NCBI RefSeq assembly: GCF_041296385.1
Contig: NC_091014.1
Span: forward strand, 16,715,578 to 16,779,577
Length of the DNA stretch: 64,000 nucleotides
Origin: Aphelocoma coerulescens
Lineage: Eukaryota > Chordata > Aves > Passeriformes > Corvidae
Direction: 5' to 3'
Positions 1 to 14,200 of the stretch are shown piece by piece. A program made the position numbers and the translations under genes. A model generated the notes under the pieces. It worked only from the letters and a program-made list of their open reading frames with translations. It made no database searches and was not told the origin of the DNA. Positions within the stretch are counted from its first letter, which is position 1, and each line of letters opens with the position of its first letter.

Positions 1-1585
1 GAGGGAGACCTCAGCTGCAGCGAGTGCTCTGAAGGGGAACAGACAGGGAGGAAACCCCAGCACTCACCACAGGACACCTCTCTGCCTGTCAGGACACATG
101 TTTTAGCTAGAGGACTTTAAATGAATGGAAGGCATCGCACGTGCTGGTGTGTGAAGTGTCTGGTGAGCTTCACTGGCCGGGGGCTACGGAGGGGGCACGG
201 ATAATGGTCCACAATGCAGGGGCTGGGGCAAGAAGCAGGAAAGGAACCTTCAAGCAGCACTGATGAGGGAAGCTGAGGCTGTCCAGGCACACCTGCACTT
301 CCTTTAGTTTTTTGAAGACTGTTTCAAAATATGATCATGTATTTAACCCTTTAGTGAATAAAGTAAATATGTTTCTTATCCATAAGTATCATTGTATAGG
401 ACAGTTTTGGTTATTGGTGCCAGCAGGAGTTAAGAGGCATTAAGAAGGATGCTCCCACCCAGCTGACAGGCCTTGTACGAGGACAAAGGACACTGGATGC
501 CGTACCAGAGAGGCACAGTTGACACAGGCAAATGACAGCCATCACCCTTTGGCCAGTGGCAAGGTCTGATCCAGGGATGGGGGCACCCTGCAGTGCCACC
601 CTCCTGCAAAGTGGGTCCCTTAAATATTTGTCCTCACTAAGGTTATACATAAAGGGTATGGCTCCAAAATCTCTTGTTTAATGAAATATGCACTGCATAA
701 AAGATAGTTTAGTGACTGAAAATGTGAAAAATACTGACCAGCTGGAGGGAGGAGGAGAAAGCCTCAGGTAAAGTAATAAAATAGGTGAAGTGGCAGACTC
801 TATGCTGCTGGTGTCGCTGATGCTGCTTTGGTTTAAGACTTGTATAAGGCAAGAGGAGTCTGAAGTCCCAGATATGACACACAGGAGTTATCAAAGTAAA
901 GTTACTGTGACTATTTTTATAAGGCTCCGGGAAAATTAAAAGCCTCTCCTTTCCCTGTTAAGAAAAAAAGTTTGAGCTGAAATAGAAAAATATCACCTGC
1001 TGTTCAAGGCCAAATTCTTTTTCACTTCTGAAAATGTGGAACTTGTTGTATCCTGAGTCACCCAACAAGCGAGGAAACTCTCTTTTCAGAGGCAAGAGGC
1101 TGGTGCTTATAGCAGCCTTTCCATAGCAGGAGGCACAACAGGCACAACTGGAAATACACTTGTCTCAGCACCTGGCTTTAGAGTCTGTCTGCCACTGGTT
1201 CCAGCTACAATAAATTGTAAAAAAAAAGAAAAAAAATTAAATTTAGAAAAAGCGAGGTATTGATTTTATGATATTTTTGCCTGACCTTCTTCCCTTTACC
1301 TAGGGGTAAATGTGTTAGTTGTTGATGCACATACAGCGCTGACAGCCTGTGTCAGCATGTGATGTGCAGTGAGAAGTCCCACTCCAGAAAACAGGCTCTG
1401 AAAAGCTGGGAGTTGGGCAGCACATTCCTGAAAAACCCTCAGGTGTCATCATGGCCCAGCAGTGCCTTGCTACTGCAACACTTGCTCCTTGGTCCACCTA
1501 CTGTAGGAGAGATGCTTGAAGTAAACCCAAAATTTTAGTAAATCCAAAATTGAGACTGCCATGCTTTCCTTATTTTGTCTCAGAA

Positions 1586-1622
1586 TACATATATATATAA
1601 ACACACATATATTTATATATAA
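1586..1622. repeat. TA/CA-rich simple repeat
   Basis: Alternating TA and CA dinucleotides with interruptions, about 37 bases. This is an ordinary imperfect microsatellite. Confidence 0.8.
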
Positions 1623-4600
1623 TGCCTGGTTTGAAGAAGGTAAGCCAAGATACACTAAAAATGCTGAACCTAATAAATCCTTTTAATGTATACCAGTATC
1701 TGCCTACCCCAGCAGGCTGCTGAGGACCCTGATGAACCAGAGACATCAGTGTTTTGGCTCCCACTTGTCAGTGTCATGGAGATGCCCATTGCTGTGGCTT
1801 GTGCACCTCAGAGGATCTGGAGCTGCCATTTGGAAATTGCCATAACCAGGGTCATGGTGGAGGCTCATGTGGAGGGGGTATATATGGATGAGAAGTTTGC
1901 TTTGTAGACAACAAGAGAAACTAAAATTACTGAACCTGTTCCACTCCAAACTTTTGGTGGTTTCACTGGCAAAGATGAACTCACTGAGTAATCCCTCTTA
2001 GAAAACTGGAAGAAATGCAGGATCTTTCATGTGTTTTGCTTCATGAAAAAACTGTGATGCAAGAACTTTAATTCAAAGCCTGTACAATGTGACATTTTCC
2101 TTTATTTCCTCCATCCATATGTGGCTTCTATGTGAATAGAAATGCAAGAAAAACAACATCAAAATTAAAAAGAAAACCATAATATTTTTGTCCTGCAGAA
2201 ATTTCATCAAACAATTCATCACAGAAGGGACTGAGCGAAGGCACTGTCATTTTGGATGCAGGCAAATGGAAAGGTAAATGAAAGGCAAAAAATGAAGGTG
2301 TTGGGTCACTATCTCTAATAACACATCTAATTCTGTTGTTATTCCATCTCCAGGTTGATCTGGGGAATTTGTTGAACTGTGAATTTCTGTACACATATAA
2401 GGCTCATGCTTCAGTGCACAGTGCTGATTGCTCATCAGAGGCCTGTGAGCAAAGGCAGCTACTGCAGAAATTCAGTTCTCCTTCTGTAATGAGCTTGTCC
2501 AAAAGAAAGAAAAAGGATTAAAGTCAGTTGTAAATTGTGTGTGTTTTATTTTCCAGTATGATCTTTCTTTGCAAACTTCTTAGGTTTCTTCCATACGACT
2601 TCTGTATAAATGACTATATATATATGTTTTTCTTCATTTAAACACTACACCAGATGAATTCTCTTTTGTCAGAGTCACAGAGCAATGAAGACAACAAACA
2701 AAGACCCACTGAGAGGTTATTTATTGCCTATGATGTTTCAATGAGGAAAGACTTCCTGTGACCAAATTAACCAGCTTCCCTCTCTGTTTATTTGACTAAC
2801 AGATGAACAAGACTGAAAGGATTTGCTATTGCATCTTCTCCCTAGTAATGCATCAGTGTGGAATGAACTTCATGGCAAGCCAGAATGCAGCAGGAAGGAG
2901 CTCTGTGCTTGCAGGGGGTCTCTGGCTGCAGCACTACTATTACTGGCAACTGTGGCTCTCTTTCTAGGAGGGAGATTCAGCACAGCAAAAATGGACTTGT
3001 AAATAAGTGGGCTATTTAGAAACCGTTCACACAAATGGAATGAGCCTCAGAGTGTGTTTTAGAGCAGCAGCAAGGATGAGAGTTTCATAGGAACTCTTTT
3101 CTGTTCATCTGTTATCCTGTTGGAGGCTATTAATTGCTTCTTATTGGAATGTTTATTGAGGACAGCTGAACACTATTGAGCTCTGCAATGATGGCTTTCG
3201 TTTCACTTGTGATCCAGGCTTAGAGCAAGTTAGGGTCCTTCTTAGAACATTCACAGTAAATGTTCCTTTAAAAGAAACTTAAACTCTGCAGGTTTATTAT
3301 AATTTGTTTAAAATCCTGCCCACATGATTTCTGCTGAGCTTTACTGCAGTTCCCACAAGGTGTACAGCTGCATCACTGCTCAGCAGCTCCAAGTTTGCAC
3401 AGCAAGTGCTGAGGAATCCTCAAATTTCAGATCCCTTGGCTGTTCAACCAGTGGTGGCAATACATTTTGTTTCCACCATTTCAGAAGCACTTCTATTTCT
3501 CTTTTTCATGAGCTCTTAGTTGCAACCTGGTAGTAAAAACACAGCTTTATAAAATACATCTCATTAAGGTAACCTTTTCTATCCTGTGCATTACTTAAGT
3601 GCTTGTCTAAGTTGTGTTTATCTCCAAGGGTTCCATCAGCAAAGGTTGTGTTCCCAAAGCCCAGCTGCTCTTCAGAATTGCTCTTCTCTTTGCAGTGCAA
3701 AGTCAAGTAGGTTTGAATTTTGTTCATTGTTTTTTTTCTTTTCATTGCTCACAGAAGCCATTAAAAAGTCGATGTTTGCCAGTTTTTACCACAGGTATAG
3801 CTGGCTTTTAATTAAGCCTCTAAGCTCTGCAGATTGTTTTCTACAGCCAAATAGACACTAGGTTTTATATCCCAGGGGGAAAATGAGTTCTTCAACATTT
3901 GTTGTTTGGCTTGATGCAAGCTGGAATATTCACGTGGGCACACATAAAATTTGAACAAATTGTTCAAAAAACACCATCTAATTTGAAAACATATAGATGT
4001 TTTTGTTTCAAGCTGCAATCTATAACACATACATTCCTGAAGCTGCAGTCCTTGGGGCCATGAGTTTAGATTCCCTTTGTGCCCATTTTCCCCTGTAGCA
4101 TTAATCTTCAGGCTTTGCTAACTTAGAGACAAAAATCCTGGGGCAGAAACGCCAATTAGACAGCAACCTGCTTTGCTTTCTCTCAAACCAGCTTCTTTTG
4201 GATTCTCGTCAGCCTCCTGGGAAGTCATGAAGGTCTGGGGGTCTGAGGATCCTCTCTTTGGTGTAACTACATCTCCCAACATTTACCCACAGTGATGCTG
4301 AATCAAAACATTCTTTTGACAGAAAGCTCGTGATGGAGCATTGCAAACTTTTTTGGTAATGGCACCAAATTCCCATCTTGAAAAATGGGACTCAAACAAC
4401 CCACCTCATTTCTGTGTGGTGAATTTACCTGTGCTGTATTACCTTCAGAACTGTGTTGACTCCCACTTTGCTCTCACTTTAGGCAGGGCCCAATTGATAT
4501 CTTAGGTTTGGTCGGATTTCTGCCAAATCAGGCGCCGTGAAATGACTAAAGAGATTTCTGGGTGCAATCACGCAGGAAGCAAGCAAATGTTCCTCATGGC

Positions 4601-5200
4601 TAAACTCAAAACAAGTTTTCTTTCCCTTTCTTTCATTTGTTTTAGTGCCCAGGTCTGCCAAGGGAGCATCCATCACATATTTATGCTCATTTCAGATCCA
4701 GAAACAAAATTAAAAATGCAGGGAGAGGCATTAACATGAGTCACAGAGTTTCTAAAAGCATGAGGAAAGCATAAACCAAAGAGAATTTAAAATCTGGATG
4801 ACATGAGGAGCTCCTGAAGAAACTGAGTCTGATGCAGTACAGGAAGGGATGTTGATGGGATGGCCTCGTAGCCTTTAAATATTTTCATGTCAGCAGATTT
4901 ATAAGGTCAAGAGTTCTTCAGAGGTGGTAAAGCACAAAACCAGCATAAAACCAGGTAGGTTACACTGTGACAAACCTCAGAGTATGAATAACAGACTAAG
5001 GCATGGTGAAATAGGAAGCCGAGACACTTAAAATGCAGGCACCTAGGAACAGGTTTTAGATGAAATTTTTAAGAAATGGCAGATGAAAGGATCTTGCAAA
5101 ATTATCACTGACCAGAAGGGAAAAGTAGCCTCTCTTTCCAATTTTAAGACACTTGTTGGATAAAAAAAACCCCATTCCTTTGACACTTCAAAAGCAAACC

Positions 5201-5215
5201 TTTTTTTTTTTTTTT
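5201..5215. repeat. Homopolymer T tract
   Basis: Fifteen consecutive T residues. No retrotransposed gene body or target-site duplication is evident beside it, so I call it a simple repeat. Confidence 0.85.
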
Positions 5216-6140
5216 GTGGTTTGCTATGAATTCAGCATTCAATGTGTTGCAGAATTTAAAATAAACTTTAAAATTATCAGTTTTCCATTTAGAGTCATGG
5301 CTAGCGCATTATCAAAGCTCATTTGGATCTCAGTGCTTCCATTTGGGACAAGCTGGGGCCAGGCTAAAATTAAGAGCATCACTTTGATATACATGGGCCC
5401 ACGTGGGTGGGAGAGCTGCTGATGGATCCAGCCATAGGATCAGACTCTACCTTTAAAAAGAGTGAGCCCGACAAACAAGCTCCCTCCTACACTTGTGAAT
5501 CACACACCTCAAGCAATTTCTTGGTGTCTGAGATTTTTTTTAAGCCATAAAGATGTAATTAAAAAAAAATCAACAATAAATTGTTTTGTTTTCCACTGAA
5601 GATTAAAAAAAAAGTTTGCTCCCCAGGGTTCAGGGGTCCTATACAGATTCTCAGCAAAATCCTGGCTGAAATTTTTATTATTTTGATGTTTGGCTTTAGA
5701 TGAGGGTGGAAGTCTTTGGGACAGGTTTAGTTTTGTTATTAGAATGGATCTGCATTTCCATGCATCACTGTTTGAGGCATCTGAAGGGTGTAAAACCATT
5801 TGGATTTGAAATGAATTATAAAGCCAAGTGAATCAGTTTAAACCTCTTTGAATCACAACTATGTAAGAAATGCAGAATTAAAAACAATGATAGAAAGGAA
5901 AATAATTTTTATAAAGTTCAATTGAAATTCTCTAAGTCACGGGGATAAATTAAGAAAAAGATTTTTAGTTAACATTATCTTAAAATAAAATATAACACTG
6001 CAGCACAAAGTCTAATACTGAGACATTGCATTCAGCAGTTCCTTGTAGCCTCCTGCTGCAGTGGGACAGCAGCTAAGAAAAGACCACTCAGGGGCAGTAC
6101 AGCACTGCTGCTCAGGTGCGTGTGGAGATGTGTGTTCACA

Positions 6141-6414
6141 TCACAGAATCATTGATTCATGGAGTAATTTGGGCTGGAAGGGACCTTTAAAGGCCATCTA
6201 GTCCAACCCTCCTGCAATGACACCTTCAACTAGATCAAGTTGCTCAGATCCCCATCCAACATGACCTAGAATGTCTCCAGGGATGGGGCATCCGCCACCC
6301 CTCTGGGAAAGCTGCACCAGTGTTTCACCACTCTCATCATAAAAAACTTCTTCGTTATACATAATTTAAATCTATCATCCTTTACCTTAAAAGCACCACC
6401 TCTTTTCCTATCAT
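6141..6414 (-). mobile_element. CR1 LINE 3' fragment
   Basis: Read on the + strand, this begins with the reverse complement of the CR1 terminal repeat (CACAGAATCATTGATTCATGG). It continues with the familiar block containing GGCTGGAAGGGACC, ATCTAGTCCAACCCTCCTGC and CCAGGGATGGGGCATCC, then the TTTCACCACTCTCATCAT region. The element therefore lies on the minus strand, 5'-truncated, with its 3' end at the low coordinate. It has many differences from remembered active CR1 sequence, which indicates an old, inactive copy. CR1 is the dominant LINE of birds and is one of the main clues to the host. The right edge is approximate. Confidence 0.93.
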
Positions 6415-7271
6415 GAAGCTGAGCTTTGTGGAGGCTTTTTGATTCTACTCAAGGAGAAAGGGAAAGCTGGGGGAGGTGTGCATGTACGGGGGTTTTATGG
6501 TAAGGGGAGATGAAAGCTTTGGTGCTCAGGGACATCTATGCCTCTTGGGACCTGTACTCCTGGGGATGGGGTGACTGCTGGGGTGCTGTTCTGGGCAAGG
6601 AAAGATGATCAGGATAGCTGACAGGCTCCAATTATGCCAACTTTCCTGGTTAAACATAGCTGCAGAAGAAAAAATTCCCCTATTTTTCCAGTTCGAGGCC
6701 AAACTTGGCTGGGATATGTGGAGCAGCTCAGCTGCATGTGCTAGAAGTTTTACGTGAGGAATTTATGGTTGTATCAGAAAGTGTTTTCTGGGTCAGCTTT
6801 TCCGTTTTTTGGGCTCTCATTTTCCCAGTTCACTTCTACCTCACCTGGATACACATCAACTTCTAGCATATATAACTTTCCTTTTGCTCTTTACTACCGA
6901 ACTCTGTGGTCTGGAACACAGACACCAGAGCAATGAATGTGTTAAAAGAGATAAAGTTTATGTGTTCATCTAACACATGCTTAGTCTAAATCTGAGTATA
7001 GATCACAGCAGGCTTATTCGGATACTTAAGCATGTACGTGAACATTTCTATATATAAGAAATAAAATCATGTGATATTTATGAATGCTAGTATGGGTTTC
7101 TGTGTCATTAGATGCTCATTATCTTAACAGAAAGTGAAATGTGGTTAGCTCATGGCCATAATTAAAGTGTTGACTATAATTTTATTGTTGATGTACAATT
7201 TTTTCCTGTGTCTACCTAACAATTTGTTTCAGGACAAAGCTATGTATTGTACCACACTAAACCAAATAGCT

Positions 7272-7438
7272 GAAGCTGGAAGCATCTCAGAAGACTGTCT
7301 AGTCCATCCGCTGCTCAGAACAGGGTCAGTCACAGCAGGGTGCTCAGGACATGTCCAGTCAGCCAAGGGTGGAGACCCTACAACCTCTCAGGGCAACCTT
7401 TCCAGTGTTTGATCTTCCACACAATAAAAATAGTGGTT
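7272..7438 (-). mobile_element. CR1 LINE 3' fragment, divergent
   Basis: The + strand shows the reverse complement of a CR1 3' region: a decayed GAAGCTGGAAGCATCTC segment, then TCTAGTCCATCCGCTGCTCA, CAGGGTCAGTCACAGCAGG, GCTCAGGACATGTCCAGTC, and CAACCTCTCAGGGCAACC followed by CCAGTGTTTGATC. This matches the CR1 subtype that carries the GCTCAGAGCAGGGTCAG block. The terminal repeat itself is worn away. It is old, truncated and non-functional. Confidence 0.85.
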
Positions 7439-8198
7439 AAGTGCAGTATACTACAAGTCCTGGCTTCTTTAAATCACCATACAAAGCAAAATAGAAATCA
7501 GTTTAAATACACAAACACACATTTCTCCCTAAGTCCATTTTTACCACAATTTATCTTATTGCAACAAGTAAAGTGCCACTAGCTGGTACAAGTAAGATGG
7601 CTGGATACATAAAGCTATTCAGGAGTCCAAAACAAGGATTGTGCACAGAGCTTTCAAAACATGGTCTGAATAACTTGGCTAGGATCAAGGTTGAGCCTGA
7701 CTCCCTGGTTCACTACCCTAAACCTCTTGTTTTACTTGGTCTGTCTTTTCTCTCTCTCCCCATGAGATCTGAAGTAACAGTTTTGGCCTTTCTGAAGCCT
7801 GAGACAGTTTATTCCTTGCAGAATTAAGAATTCAGAATTAAAAATGCAGAATTCTGTCTTATTAAAAGGAGTATAATATTGGGGTACCTTTGGGTTTTTT
7901 GCTACCTGGATTGTTCATTAAGAACCTCACTCAACATTTCATGAAAATATGAAAAAATTGTGTATTGCTTAATTAAAATCTTTACTATTTTAACTTTCTT
8001 ACACATTGCATAAACATGAGTAGATCTTATGAAGTGTGGGTTTGGTCCAAAAAAGAAAACAACATCAAAATAAAAAATCATCCCAGTAAGATGGATGCTT
8101 TTCAAATATGGAGCTTTATCTTTCAGGCAAGCAAAAGCAGTGCACACTGAATACTTGCAGGCTACAAAATGCAAAAGCAAATTGTATGTGGTGAATTT

Positions 8199-8213
8199 AA
8201 AAAAAAAAAAAAA
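8199..8213. repeat. Homopolymer A tract
   Basis: Fifteen consecutive A residues. No recognisable retrogene precedes it. Confidence 0.85.
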
Positions 8214-11200
8214 TCCCAGAAGATGAACATCTTAAAGCCCAAGCAAGATATTATTTAAATTTCTTATCATGAAACATTTTCCCTTTGACACCTGCAAAAC
8301 AGCAGCTCAAATCAGCCCCCTCGAATGCCGGGCAGGCAGAGCCCTGCCTGCAGGGTTTGACAGCCCAGTCCCACCAGGATGAAGCTGCCAGCACGGTCAG
8401 GTACCGCAGCGCTTCAAACTCTGCTGCAGCAGAGCGATGGCTTATTGCCGTAAAATACCTGTAGCACTTCTCCAAATGAGGTCAGTGAGTTTGTTAAGAG
8501 CCAAATAGTCTTGCTTTGTGTTAGCTCTTAATAGTGGATGGTGGCGTCATATCACAGAGAAGCACTGGGTGGCAGTAAATGCCCAACAAAACCCAGGCAG
8601 ACAAAGGCAATTAAATAAAGCAAGGCAGAGAGAAGCTGAAAACTTCAACTGCTTCAATGATCAGTTCTTTACAAATGGCTATTATATAATATAATAAGTA
8701 ACTGTAGTTTTACTTATTCATTAGAGAGTTTTGTGCATGGCTACAATCCATCTGCTTTAAATGGCTTGAGAGTGAAATTGGCTGTCTCAGACTTTATGGG
8801 AGTTGCTGAATATCAGGAAGGAGAAAAAACCTTTCTGTTTTCAGGTACATTGCAAAGCGGATGAACAAAATATTTTTCTTTGAAAATTTAAATAACTGAA
8901 TATATTTTCTTATTTGCCGAGGTTTTGCAGATTGATTGCTTTTTTGTATGGATAGGCAAATGAGCACAGAGCAGTATTTCTGTTGAACTTGATATTGTTT
9001 TTTCTTTGAGATGCAGTTTGACTGATAAAAGCAACAGCATTGCCAAGCTTGACACTGTAAGGTATTTCATTTGATAATGGATAACATTCTTCTGAAAAAA
9101 TCCCAGCATTTATGTGCACAAGCCATTACAAACGCCTATCAAAAGGCTCAGAAACCAGCTGATGGACAGATCTCAGAAAGCAATTATATCCAAGAAACCA
9201 GTCTCCCAGTGGAGTGTGCTCACTGGGATTTCACAAGATGCCGGCTCATGGTCCTGCTCCCACCAACATTCTCCACAGCCAGGGTGCAAATACACCCCAG
9301 TGGATGTGACTGCAAAAAGATTTTGTGGGGGAAAGTGATAAAGGGCAGCCCTTCAGAGCTATCCAGTGGCACTGCAGCTTGGGCTCTGTTGAGTAATGTG
9401 CCTTTTAATGGTGGGCTGAATTTCTCAAGATGGAACTGCATTGCTGGAGTTTTTTACAGGTACCAATGACAGGACTCAGGGCTGTATTTCAGCAAGCAGT
9501 GGCCAAGAAATGGTTTCACGGTGGATAGCTGGCTGCTGATGGGCTCGCAGACTAGCCAAGTGGCTAAAGTGCTAAAGTAATCCATGGCTGCATGGGAAGG
9601 AAATACTGATGAGAAGTGGGAAGGGAAATTATCACTCTGTGAGGCATTAGCAAGAACTTTACTGGAACAAACTGACCATTTCTTGGATCCTCAGTTTAAA
9701 AAATATGCTGATAAATTGGAAAGGATACACTGAAATACTGCAAGAATGATTTGAAGTCTGGAAAACCTTAGAGCATGCCAAGAGCTCAATATAATTTATC
9801 CAGAAGAAGCTTAAGTGCCTTGGTCATGGCCTGTAAGCCCCTACCCAGGGAAAAGGTTTCTGAAGTTTCTGAGTCTCTAACACAGCAGAGAAAGGCTGCA
9901 GTCAGGGTCAGAGGAAGGCTGAAGATCTAGGACACAAGAAAATGACTTTTTCAAAATCTTTGTACATTATCCATCAGGACCCTGGGCTCAGCCACGCAGG
10001 GACAGCCATTATGGAAAAAAATGAGCATTCAGTGCATGAGTTTCTCCTCTGGTACAGCAGTGGGTATCTAGATGAGCAGCTTAAGTCAACACTTGTTTTA
10101 GATTTATTCAAGCATAAATAAGAGCAGATTTTTGTCTGCCCTTCACCAGATAAACGGCAACGTTCCTAATTTTTCACAGCAATATTAAAACAGAGACCTA
10201 TGTTGCCATGAAATAAATTGTATCGGGCTCAGAAACAGCATACTGTAGACAACAAAATCCTTAGGATAAACAGATGTTTTTGTTGCAAATACAACAGAGT
10301 TCTTTTTACATAAAGAATACCATAGATGTGTCAGATAAAAGCCTTGATACATAGCTAGATACCAGACTGTATTCAATAAGTTTTCCAAACATCTTGTTTT
10401 GTCTGTCAGATCTAATGATGACTGGTGACTAGACACTTCAGTGAAATGCTGCTTTGCTATTTATTTCTCATTTATTCTCCTGAGAAACCTCAAAACATTT
10501 CCAATTTGATTTAAGGAAGTTTCCAGAAGTCAATTGAACATGCTACAGAAAGCAGTTCACTTTCATGGTCAATATGCAGTCTATAAAGAACAATAAGGAG
10601 AAGGTAATTTCATTTTGATCAAGCTAACCTTGTATGTTTATGCTCTGCTTGATTTTAGTACTACTGTCACTTGCTCTGAAATTTGTGTTATGTTGAATCC
10701 TTTTGTCACGTGCAAATTTCACTGAGATGGAGTATAAGGATGCACCTAAACTTTGCCCACATGAAGGCCGAGCTAGCCAGCAGCCTGGGAGGCATGAAAT
10801 GGCAGAGCCCACAGCCATGAGTGCTGGTAGAGAGCTATGCTTTCAGCCCATCTGCCTTGCAGTCACAAAGGTGGACATTCTTTTTAAGCATTCCCTTGGC
10901 TGTGTTTGAGAATGTCATCAGGGAAATTAACTATTTTTGCCCAAGTAATGCAATGGTAAATCATTGTCTTCCTCAAGCATTAAAGACCCTCAAGCCATAA
11001 GGCTATTTTTGCACTGATGACACTGACCTCCTGGACCACCTTCAAATCCATACCCATCCTACAGCCAGGAAATGTAGGCCTGATAACCAGTGTCCAGCAG
11101 AGATACCTGCAAACCCAGTCACTATTGTGGCTGCTTGTGGAAAAGAAAAGCTGCCATTCAAGAAGGCAGCAGAGGGTCTGTGTTTAGCCTGGTAAAACAT

Positions 11201-14200
11201 GTAAAAGGAGATGATATATTCAATATTCAGTATTCAGGGAATGGTCCTCAGGGATATTTCATCTGAAGGGCAGCTTAGATGTGGGATATAAACTGGTCTT
11301 GAATAAACATAAGCTGGAAATTACCAGAAGGGTAGAAGTGTTGAGCTTTTGATGGGATACTCTTCTTTCTTGGACCAGGGTAAGAGAGCAGAGGAGGCTG
11401 CTGTTCTGCTAAGTTCTTTATTTCATAGTCTCATAGCTTTCTTGAAGGCAGAGTTCAAGGGGGTTACATGATAGAGCTAAGCAGCAACAGCAGCAGCAGG
11501 CAAATAGCAGGCAGAAAACTGCTTCTTCTTCTTCTAATTCTAGTTTCTTCTATATTTTTTTCTTACAGAAGTGTGGATTATATTTGTTAATTGACCAATA
11601 AGATTAACACACAATTCTAGTTTTTCTTAACCTATCCTGGTCTAATTCTAACAGTCATAAGTCTTACAGAAGTGTTACATAGGTATTACACAGATTTGTG
11701 TATACAGTTTCTATCAGCTCTTATTGTTTATGTGAACACTCTGTCTAAAAAATGTGAGCAGTATAGTTCCATCTATATTTTGTCTAAAGTAAAGAATTCT
11801 GTGAAAAGGTAACACTGCTGCAGTAAGAATTGCGTTTTAAGGTCTCTGCTGCAGCTTTTTAACGTTTAAGGCTCTTAGCATATATTTCTACTAAAAGTTA
11901 AAAATCTATATTTCTATTTCACTTTGGTGTGACTTCATGTATCTCAGCTTGTCCAAAGGTTTTAATTCAACCCCTGTGCTTTGGCTTTCCTCTGGGCCTG
12001 GGTCATCGAGGTCTATTAGAAGAATAACCAGAGTATCCTAGTGGAGGAAATGTATTTACCTTAGCAACTTTAAGGTGGATCTAGGTCAGTTTATGAAGGT
12101 CATGTTATGTACCTGCAGAGATGGCCAAGGCTGACTGCATGACCAGGGAGGTCCCCCCAGCCTTGTGCCTCTTTCTGGCATGAACTGCTTGTCCTGGTTT
12201 TCCCTGTTCTCCCAAAAGTCTCGTGACAAACAGCAGCCTGATGTTTTCTGGTTTTTCCCTCCCACACACTGTGTTTAGTTACAACAATGATAAGAAATTT
12301 TCAGTCTGTGGTTTCCAGACATTGTGGGTAAAGTGAGAAAGACAAACAACAAAAAACCCCCCTAACCCAGCAATCAAGCTATAGTTTTACTGGGAATTTC
12401 AGGCCTGCAGTAGTTTTTTCAATGGTTTGTTGCCATATTAGCTTTTTTTCTAACATCATTAAGTGTTAAAATTCCATGATTTAACACTACAAAATTTGTG
12501 TGTGTGGACAAGCCAGCTCTGTGTTTTAATGATTCTTATGCATATGGAATTTTAATGAATATTGCCTTCAGTGGGCCATTTGTCTAATCAAGAATATGTA
12601 AAATGCTTCTTTTTCTGTAGCATCTGAAGAGCAGTAAAAGACAAGCATTTGAGCTGCCACCATGCAATCCGTGGTGTAACATTTTCCATCTTCAACCAGG
12701 CAGGGGAAATGGGGACAGAGCTGAGCAGCTGGGCATCCTGGGGAGCAGGAGGCAGTGGTTTGGGAAAGCTGGTGTGACCTGAGGGTCAGGAAAGGCTGGC
12801 AGTGCTTCAGGCATGCCTCTCTGAGAGGACCAAAGGATGCTGAGCCCTGAAGATTTCTGGGGTAGAGTTCCTTTACTTATCATAGACAGAAATGCAGCAC
12901 ATGGGGTTATGTTGCTAACTCCCCCTTCCACTCCCTCCACCTCTAGCCCTAAATAAAAGAAAGTAATTTCATAATGACATTCAGAAGGCATTCAGCTCTT
13001 TGCAAATAAATGAAAGACTTTGTAGTCTTTCCTGGTGCTGTTGCTTGTGGCAGTGCCTGATCCAGGGGACCCCTGGGATCGAGGACCCTGTCCTGTGTGA
13101 CAGGTGGAGCTGTGGGTTGGGAGGACAGTGACAGGAGAGGGTCCTTTCCCCAGCCAGACCTCTGGGGAAGCAGAGAGCCTGCTTTTCCTGGGCAGGGAGC
13201 AGAGACTCCTCCCTGCCTCCCACCATGATAAATTTCTTGTGACAGGTTTAGCAAGTGCATCAGCTGCCTTCTTGCTTCTTGCAGGTACCATTCTGTCTGT
13301 GTCTGCAGAGATGACCACCTTCTCTGCCTCCATGTGTCTCTCCCAAGCATCCCTCCCACGGGCTTCCTTGGCTGACTGCTCCACTCCCATTCAGGTGAGG
13401 GCTTTTGCAAGGCTGCCTGCACCTCCACAGTGGTATGCCAAGATTTTTTCTGCAGGTGCACAGTACACCATGTTTTCCATATTTCTGAGGTTGTCCATTC
13501 CTAAGAAAGCTCAAAAGACCTTTATGTGAGCAGAGAGCTCCTTCAGCTAGAAGTAAGTGAAACCACCTGCCAAGTCACCTTCCTGGGTCTTTTTCTGCTT
13601 TCTCCTGGTTTCAAGCACAGTTTAAGTGCCAAGTTGCAAGAAGATGTAAAAAGAGAAAATGTTGGCCCCTAATACTTGTTTGGCTTGAGTAACATGTTTC
13701 CCTTGCATTTTCTGGCAGTTAATGGAAGGCTGACATATAAGTATTTAAAATATATGTTGTTGTTTTTTTTTTGTTAACTCCTCACATGAAATTCTTCTGC
13801 AAATCCAAAATCTGGTAGCTTTATCCTTCAGGATGCTGAGCCTACACTCTCATTCCCTCAGGGTACTGAAGCTTTCTAATACTTTGCAGGGAGCACTTTC
13901 GGCCACATTGGCATGGAAATGATATATCATAGAAAAAGTGGGGCTGAATGATCAGGCAGACAAGTGCCTTCCTATCTCTGAATAGATTTTAAGCTATGTC
14001 AGACTGTTCACTGTCCTGGTGCCTACTGGGTTTGAAACTGAAGGAGTTAACAGTGGCAGCCCTCCATGGCCATGGCAGAGGGCTGGAAAACACACTTTCT
14101 AGCATAACAGTGCTTTGCCTCCTGAGCAGCATTTGGAGATCTATCATATTTCTGTTTTAAATTCACATCCTTCCCTCAACAATACACAATGCTTCCATCT

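Larger units (their letters stand above)
1..6140. other. Intergenic, no gene recognised
   Basis: No open frame here has a recognisable domain. The longest frames are under 100 codons and lie on both strands without exon-like organisation. The DNA is AT-leaning and nearly free of interspersed repeats, apart from a TA/CA-rich simple repeat and a T run listed separately. Regulatory elements or distant exons cannot be excluded without alignment. Confidence 0.6.

Noticed and set aside
12949..13529. Overlapping frames of 132-170 codons on both strands
   Set aside because: They oppose each other, lack domains, and none has convincing splice or promoter context.
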